The translations under genes and the position numbers were made by a program. 10,559 bases of DNA, taken from the NCBI GenBank assembly GCA_001786095.1, contig MFVN01000001.1, positions 1 through 10,559 on the forward strand. Reading direction: 5' to 3'. Positions 6,385 through 10,559 of this stretch are shown here, piece by piece. Source of the stretch: Candidatus Nomurabacteria bacterium RIFCSPLOWO2_02_FULL_42_17. Lineage in GTDB: Bacteria > Patescibacteriota > Minisyncoccia > Phycocordibacterales > MFVN01. The notes beneath the pieces were generated by a model. The model ran no database searches. It saw nothing but the letters and a program-made list of their open reading frames with translations, and was not told where the DNA came from. Positions within the stretch are counted from its first letter, which is position 1. Each line of letters opens with the position of its first letter.

Positions 6385-6943
6385 AGATTTAGAAAAAAAA
6401 ATAGAAGCCGTACTTTTCACGCGCGCCGAACCTGTTTCAATTCGGCGATTAGGCGAGATTTTGAAAGCAACCGAAAGTGAAATTCAAACCGCGCTGACAG
6501 AATTAGAAAATCTTTTTAAGGATCGCGGTATAGTTTTGGTTCGTAAAGGAAATGAGGTTATTTTGGGCACCGCGCCTGATTTTTCATCTTTGATTGAAAG
6601 TATAGAAAAAGAAGAGTTGAAAAAAGAACTTTCCCGCGCTAGCATGGAAGCTCTTTCTATAGTTCTTTATAAAAACGGAGTTACGCGCGCGGAAATTGAC
6701 TGGATTCGTGGCGTTAATTCCAGTTTCATTTTGCGTCAGCTCTTAATACGCGGATTAGTGGAACGCGAAATTCACCCAACCGATAGTCGTTGTTATGTTT
6801 ATCGTCCGACCATGGAAGTTATTAAATATTTAGGACTGACTAAACTCGAAGACCTGCCGCGTTATCAAGAAATGCAAGAAATTTTAAATAAAAATTCAGT
6901 TTCAATAGAATCTGAAATAAGTGAATCGACCAATGAAAGATAA
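6377..6943 (+). CDS. scpB: Segregation and condensation protein B
   Basis: A 188-aa tandem winged-helix protein, the ScpA partner in the SMC complex. The first winged helix starts LEKKIEAVLFTRAEPVSIRRLGEILK (5-30, quoted here for its LExxLF and EPV features), and the second contains LSRASMEALSIVLYKNGVTR and EIDWIRGVNSSFILRQLLIRGLV, matching the family pattern LSxAxxEtLaiixYxxpvTRxeIxxIRGVnS. A TDSRCYVYRPT strand and YLGLTKLEDLP close the domain. The start overlaps the end of scpA by 8 nt and its 3' end overlaps the next gene by 11 nt, indicating translational coupling. Confidence 0.95.
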   Translation: MSEDLEKKIEAVLFTRAEPVSIRRLGEILKATESEIQTALTELENLFKDRGIVLVRKGNEVILGTAPDFSSLIESIEKEELKKELSRASMEALSIVLYKNGVTRAEIDWIRGVNSSFILRQLLIRGLVEREIHPTDSRCYVYRPTMEVIKYLGLTKLEDLPRYQEMQEILNKNSVSIESEISESTNER

Positions 6944-7850
6944 AGCTTTGTTAAAAAGTTTGGTAACCATTTTAGTTTTAATTGCTTTTTTGTCTGTGGT
7001 TTATGCAGTTGGGAATTGGATTAAAGATTCAAGGGCGTTAAAAATTTCTAACCATGAAACTACAATTTTCCAAGAAGTTTTTAATAATATCGAAATACAC
7101 GCGCAATCAGCTTTTGTTTTTGATCTTTTTAATGGTAAGGTTTTTTATTCTAAAGATGAAAATAAAAAATTACCTATTGCTTCTTTAACAAAAATAATGA
7201 CCGCATTAGTAGTTTTAGATAAATTCGACAAAGAATCAATTATAGTGATACCAACCGAGGCTCTAAAAACTACCGGTGATGATGGTTTAAAAGCTGATGA
7301 GGGTTGGCGTGTTGAAGATTTAGTTAAATTTATGCTCCTTTCTTCTTCTAATGATGCGGCTTCGGCATTTTCCGTTCGTTATCCGGGAAATTTAGTCGCC
7401 GATATGAATACAAAAGCCAACGAACTCGGGTTTTCTAATACATTATTTTTCAACGAACATGGTTTAGATATTAAAGAAGGGGAGAATAGTAAAGAATATA
7501 AAGCGGGGAATTATAGTTCTGTTAAAGAAATTGCCTATCTAATTTCTTATACAGTTTCACAATATCCGGAAATTTTTAAGATAACATCTCAAAAAAGCGC
7601 TAAGTTTAAAACCATTGGCGGTTCTGAGTTAGAAGTCAACAATACTAACGATAAAGTAGATTTTTTACCACACACTTTGGTTTCTAAAACCGGTTTTACA
7701 CCACGTGCCGGTGGTAGTTTAGCAACAGTTTTTGAGCCAGAAACTGGGCATCCAGTCGTGATTTCCGTACTAGGTTCAACACTAGAAGAACGTTCATTTG
7801 ATATAATACGTTTAGCCATTGCTGTTCTGGAATATTTCAATTCAATATGA
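6933..7850 (+). CDS. D-alanyl-D-alanine carboxypeptidase-like serine peptidase (S11, PBP5 family)
   Basis: A 305-aa penicillin-binding-type enzyme expected to act outside the membrane on peptidoglycan stem peptides. All three active-site motifs are present: S84-L-T-K87 in LPIASLTKIMTALVVLDKF, S138-S-N140 in LLSSSNDAASAF, and K252-T-G in LVSKTGFTPRAGGSLATVF. An N-terminal membrane segment (about 6-27) acts as uncleaved anchor or signal peptide. It lacks the C-terminal beta domain and amphipathic anchor of E. coli PBP5, so it is a minimal form. The ATG at 6933 is chosen over an in-frame GTG at 6921; either overlaps the end of scpB. Its stop shares ATGA with mraY. Placement directly ahead of mraY-ftsW-murG supports a cell-wall role. 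Related S11 enzymes include endopeptidases, so the exact bond cleaved is not certain. Confidence 0.88.
   Translation: MKDKALLKSLVTILVLIAFLSVVYAVGNWIKDSRALKISNHETTIFQEVFNNIEIHAQSAFVFDLFNGKVFYSKDENKKLPIASLTKIMTALVVLDKFDKESIIVIPTEALKTTGDDGLKADEGWRVEDLVKFMLLSSSNDAASAFSVRYPGNLVADMNTKANELGFSNTLFFNEHGLDIKEGENSKEYKAGNYSSVKEIAYLISYTVSQYPEIFKITSQKSAKFKTIGGSELEVNNTNDKVDFLPHTLVSKTGFTPRAGGSLATVFEPETGHPVVISVLGSTLEERSFDIIRLAIAVLEYFNSI
7799..7807 (+). promoter_or_regulatory. Possible internal promoter before mraY
   Basis: TGaTATAAT, identical to the trpS extended -10, with the hexamer at 7802-7807, inside the last codons of the carboxypeptidase gene. No good -35 is visible. A start near 7814 would leave a leader of about 33 nt before the mraY ATG, unlike the leaderless geometry elsewhere, and the region is AT-rich, so a chance match is quite possible. 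Confidence 0.3.
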
Positions 7851-8908
7851 TTGCGGATATCACAAAAATTTTAGTTCCTTTTGCCGCCTCTTTTATAATT
7901 GGTATTGTTTTGACGCCGTTTATCACACATTATCTTTATAAATATCGTCTTTGGAAAAAACAACCAGGTAAAAAAACATTAGATGGTAAAGACGCCATGG
8001 TTTTTAATTCTTTACATAAGGAAAGGGAAGTGACTGTTCCCAGGATGGGTGGTACTGTTATTTGGCTTTCAGTTTTTATAACCGCAAGTGCCATTTGGTT
8101 AATTTCAAAAATATTTCCCGGCATGATGATAGAAAAATTAGAATTTTTATCACGCAAACAAACTTGGCTTCCACTTTTTGCTTTTATGTTTGGGGCCGTT
8201 ATTGGATTAGTAGATGATTTTTTAGAAACTCGGGGCACGAACGGTCTTTCTTTAAAACGACGTTTGGTTTTAGTTACTTTAGTCGCAACTTTTTGCGCCT
8301 GGTGGTTTTGGGTAAGATTAGGTGTATCAAGTATCTCCGTACCATTTTTAGGAACATTGGATTTAGATTGGATGTTTATGTTATTTTTTGTCGGTCTAAC
8401 ACTTTTTATTTATGCCGGGGGAATAATTGATGGATTAGATGGTTTAGCTGGTGGGGTTTTTGCTGTGATTTTTTCCGCTTATACTGTATTGGCTTTTTTT
8501 CAGAATCAAATAGACCTAGCGGCTTTCACGGCGGCCATAGTTGGCGGTATTATGGCTTTTTTGTGGTTTAATATTCCTCCGGCGCGTTTCTATATGTCTG
8601 AAACTGGCACAATGGCGCTAACTTTGGCTTTAGTAATGGTGGCTTTTTTGTCTGATCGACGAGGTATGGGCGCGGGTATGCGAGTTTTACCAATTATAGC
8701 TTTTCCTTTAGTGGTAACTGTTTTTTCCAACATAATTCAAATGATTTCTAAAAAATTTAGACGAGGTAAAAAAATATTTCTAATCACCCCCCTGCATCAT
8801 CATTTTGAGGCTCTAGGTTGGCCGGCTTATAAAGTAACTATGCGTTTTTGGGTGCTTTCAGTTGTTTTTGCCGTGGTCGGATTGATTGTTGCTTTTATAC
8901 ATTCATGA
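7847..8908 (+). CDS. mraY: Phospho-N-acetylmuramoyl-pentapeptide transferase (lipid I synthase)
   Basis: A 353-aa polytopic membrane enzyme (about ten hydrophobic segments) that moves phospho-MurNAc-pentapeptide from UDP to undecaprenyl phosphate, forming lipid I. Supporting motifs: VPRMGGTVIWLS (64-75, equivalent to TPTMGG); D123-D124 in GLVDDFLETRG; IIDGLDGLAGG with D195 and D198; and TPLHHHFEALGWPAYKV with HHH at 317-319, a MraY-specific motif. Two active-site positions differ from the textbook sequence. NLTDGLDGLA is GIIDGLDGLA (Asn to Gly at 192), and FMGDxGS is YMSETGT (246-255), so the Mg-linked Asp is Glu252. The gene overlaps its neighbours by ATGA at both ends. Membrane context and the HHH motif favour MraY over WecA-type relatives. 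Confidence 0.93.
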   Translation: MIADITKILVPFAASFIIGIVLTPFITHYLYKYRLWKKQPGKKTLDGKDAMVFNSLHKEREVTVPRMGGTVIWLSVFITASAIWLISKIFPGMMIEKLEFLSRKQTWLPLFAFMFGAVIGLVDDFLETRGTNGLSLKRRLVLVTLVATFCAWWFWVRLGVSSISVPFLGTLDLDWMFMLFFVGLTLFIYAGGIIDGLDGLAGGVFAVIFSAYTVLAFFQNQIDLAAFTAAIVGGIMAFLWFNIPPARFYMSETGTMALTLALVMVAFLSDRRGMGAGMRVLPIIAFPLVVTVFSNIIQMISKKFRRGKKIFLITPLHHHFEALGWPAYKVTMRFWVLSVVFAVVGLIVAFIHS

Positions 8909-10014
8909 ATAATACAAAAGTCGACAGATTTTTTTTAGGAACAGTTATCGTGCTTCTTTCGGTTGGTGTTTTAATGTTTATTTCCGCTTCGTTAGGCGTG
9001 CTTTCTAAAGATTTGGGTAAGTTTTATTCCATACTTTTTAATCAATTAGGACTTGGTCTTACATTAGGGCTTATTCTTATGTGGGTATGTTCGCGTTTGG
9101 ATTATAAAATTTGGCGAAAATATGCTTTTTATATTTTTGCCGGTTCACTTGTGCTGACTGCTCTGGTTTTTATACCGGGTTTAGGTTTAAAACATGGTGG
9201 CTCGGTACGTTGGTTAGATTTAGGTCGTATTTCTTTCCAGCCAGTAGAAGTGTTGAAAATCGGTTTTATAATTTTTGCCGCTGGTTGGCTCGCGCACGCA
9301 CGTGAGCGCGTGCGCGACTTACACCGAGGCCTCATTCCGGTTGTCATAATGATCGGATTAACAGCTGTACTGCTTTTTAATCAACCCGATTTAAAAAGTT
9401 TTTCTTTAATTACTATTACCGGCGGAAGTTTGCTTTTTATTTCCGGTCTTCCTTGGAAACAAGTTTTGGCCGTGATTATGTTAGGCCTTATTGCTTTCGG
9501 AGTTTTGGTTTATTTTAAACCCTACGCGCGTGAACGTGTTACAACTTTTCTCAACCCGGCCAATGATCCCCAAGATTCATCTTGGCAAATAAATCAATCT
9601 CTTATTGCTATCGGTTCGGGTAGTGTTTTTGGCCGTGGCTTAGGGCAGGGGATACAGAAGTTCACTTATTTACCGGAACCGCAGGGCGATTCTATTTTCG
9701 CGGTTATCGCTGAAGAGCTTGGATTCGTAGGTTCGATTACGATTATTTTACTTTACGTGGTTTTTGTTTTACGCGGTCTTCGCATTGCCAGTCGCGCACC
9801 GGATCAATTCGGTAGACTACTTTCATCCGGAATTGTTATAATGATAACGGTTCAGGCTTTTTTGAATATTGCCGCCTTGGCGGGACTAGTTCCTTTAACG
9901 GGCGTGCCGTTGCCTTTTATGAGCCATGGCGGGACCTCGCTTCTTTTTTCTCTGGCGGCCGTGGGTATTGTTCTCAATGTTTCCAGATATCAGACTAAAA
10001 AAATTCAAACATGA
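8905..10014 (+). CDS. ftsW: Cell-division peptidoglycan glycosyltransferase FtsW (SEDS family)
   Basis: A 369-aa multi-pass membrane protein with about ten transmembrane segments. SEDS proteins polymerise lipid II into glycan strands together with a class B PBP. Motifs: SVRWLDLGRISFQPVEVLKIG (100-120; family pattern RWixxGxxxfQPSExxK, here PVE), NQPDLKSF (159-166), INQSLIAIGSGSVFGRGLGQG (229-249, cited for QS and GRGLGQG), FTYLPEPQGDSIFAVIAEELG with D262 at the position of the essential TDFIF Asp, and VPLPFMSHGGTSLL (334-347; usually PxISYGGSS). FtsW is preferred over RodA because of its place between mraY and murG. The start at 8905 overlaps the mraY stop (ATGA); an earlier in-frame GTG at 8848 would add 19 non-family residues. 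Confidence 0.92.
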   Translation: MNNTKVDRFFLGTVIVLLSVGVLMFISASLGVLSKDLGKFYSILFNQLGLGLTLGLILMWVCSRLDYKIWRKYAFYIFAGSLVLTALVFIPGLGLKHGGSVRWLDLGRISFQPVEVLKIGFIIFAAGWLAHARERVRDLHRGLIPVVIMIGLTAVLLFNQPDLKSFSLITITGGSLLFISGLPWKQVLAVIMLGLIAFGVLVYFKPYARERVTTFLNPANDPQDSSWQINQSLIAIGSGSVFGRGLGQGIQKFTYLPEPQGDSIFAVIAEELGFVGSITIILLYVVFVLRGLRIASRAPDQFGRLLSSGIVIMITVQAFLNIAALAGLVPLTGVPLPFMSHGGTSLLFSLAAVGIVLNVSRYQTKKIQT

Positions 10015-10559
10015 AAATTGTTTTAGCCGGTGGCGGCACGGGTGGGCATTTTTATCCCATAGTTGCTGTGGTCGAAAAACTGAATAAAATCGCGCAGGAG
10101 AAAAAAATACTAGAGCTTAAGCTTTATTATTTTTCTGATTCTCCATATGACCAAACTGCGCTTTTCGATAATGATATAGAATTTGAAGAAATAAACTCCG
10201 GTAAAATGCGTACATATTTTTCAATTAAAAATTTTTTCGATGTGTTTAAAACTTTTTTTGGTTTTTGGGGAACGCTTTTAAAAATATTTTCCATATATCC
10301 GGATGTGATTTTTGCTAAGGGCGGTTATTTGAGTTTTCCGGTGGTTTTGGCGGCGCGCGTTTTGCGCATACCTCTTATTATTCATGAATCGGATTCGGTG
10401 CCCGGGCGAGTTAATCTTTTTGCTGGCCGTTTTGCCAGACGGGTGGCGGTTTCTTTTGCCGAGGCGGCGCAATTTTTTCCAAAAGATAAAACAGCTTGGA
10501 TGGGGCATCCCATACGCCAAGATGTGATATATCCGGCTGTGCGTTCGGAGGCGCAGGAA
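10011..10559 (+). CDS. murG: MurG, UDP-GlcNAc transferase forming lipid II (5' part, cut by window end)
   Basis: The first 183 codons are open to the window edge, about half of a typical MurG of around 350-370 aa. MurG is a GT-B, family 28 glycosyltransferase at the inner membrane face that adds GlcNAc to lipid I. Visible: the N-terminal glycine loop MKIVLAGGGTGGHFYP (GGGTGGH at 7-13), FAKGGYLSFPVVLAARVL (101-118; GxGGYxSxPxxxAA in the family), IPLIIHESDSVPGRVN (120-135; usually HEQNxxxGxxN) and GHPIRQDV (165-172; usually GNPVR). The QN to SD and N to H differences are derived but in family positions. The UDP-GlcNAc-binding C-terminal half is outside the window. The ATG overlaps the ftsW stop as ATGA, with no Shine-Dalgarno sequence. 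Confidence 0.93.
   Translation, partial: MKIVLAGGGTGGHFYPIVAVVEKLNKIAQEKKILELKLYYFSDSPYDQTALFDNDIEFEEINSGKMRTYFSIKNFFDVFKTFFGFWGTLLKIFSIYPDVIFAKGGYLSFPVVLAARVLRIPLIIHESDSVPGRVNLFAGRFARRVAVSFAEAAQFFPKDKTAWMGHPIRQDVIYPAVRSEAQE

Noticed and set aside
8848..8904. Upstream GTG start for ftsW
   Set aside because: The 19 extra residues lie inside mraY, are cysteine-rich and unlike FtsW; the ATG at 8905 forms the ATGA overlap seen at the neighbouring junctions.
9290..9317. Inverted repeat in ftsW (TCGCGCACGC, 8-nt loop, complement)
   Set aside because: It lies in an Ala/Arg-rich cytoplasmic loop (LAHARERVRD) that is normal in length for FtsW, with alternating GC codons that pair by chance. The 10-bp stem is shorter than in the two accepted elements.
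7848..10014. Recoded UGA (as in Gracilibacteria and Absconditabacteria)
   Set aside because: TGA ends several reading frames exactly where the products should end and where the next gene begins as ATGA, so it is a true stop here.
1..10559. CRISPR array, tRNA or rRNA genes, transposase, integrase or phage genes
   Set aside because: No regularly spaced repeats, no tRNA-like or rRNA sequence and no such ORFs were recognised; all coding space is taken by identified housekeeping genes and one CAP protein.

Overview
This window looks like a chromosomal segment from a Candidate Phyla Radiation (Patescibacteria) bacterium, most likely in or near Parcubacteria. That is an inference from shortened housekeeping proteins (an AspRS of 474 aa without the usual insertion domain), very tight gene packing, the near absence of Shine-Dalgarno sequences, and derived versions of conserved motifs in MraY, FtsW and MurG. 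TAA and TGA both serve as ordinary stops, so the standard bacterial code fits. There is no sign of phage, transposon, CRISPR or plasmid genes, and no gene-free stretch over 300 bases. The longest intergenic gap is about 100 bp.

Layout. Bases 1-34 hold the terminator of a gene lying to the left. Then, on the plus strand, come a secreted CAP/SCP-domain protein (63-719) and ribosomal protein L21 (738-1061). Next is a shared bidirectional terminator. On the minus strand, dnaB (replicative helicase, 3101 to 1713) runs into recR (recombination mediator, 1707 to 1096). A divergent promoter region of about 97 bp separates dnaB from a long plus-strand run of tightly spaced genes that leaves the window on the right: trpS, aspS, scpA, scpB, an S11-type D-Ala-D-Ala carboxypeptidase-like gene, mraY, ftsW and murG (cut by the window edge).

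The rightward run links tRNA charging (TrpRS, AspRS), chromosome condensation (ScpA/ScpB, the kleisin and winged-helix partners of SMC) and the lipid-linked stage of peptidoglycan synthesis. MraY makes lipid I, MurG makes lipid II, FtsW polymerises glycan strands, and the S11 enzyme trims or cross-checks stem peptides. Genes from aspS to murG abut or overlap, three of them by ATGA stop/start overlaps, which suggests one transcript with translational coupling.

The most interesting observations are: (1) every gene start that has its own upstream region carries an extended -10 box (TGnTANNNT-like) ending only 6-8 nt before the ATG, which predicts leaderless mRNAs; (2) two perfect inverted repeats of about 30 nt, each inserted in frame in a conserved gene (trpS and scpA), resembling protein-coding palindromic elements; (3) an MraY in which the normally invariant Asp of the MGD motif is Glu and the Asn before DGLDGL is Gly; (4) an AspRS without its GAD insertion domain.
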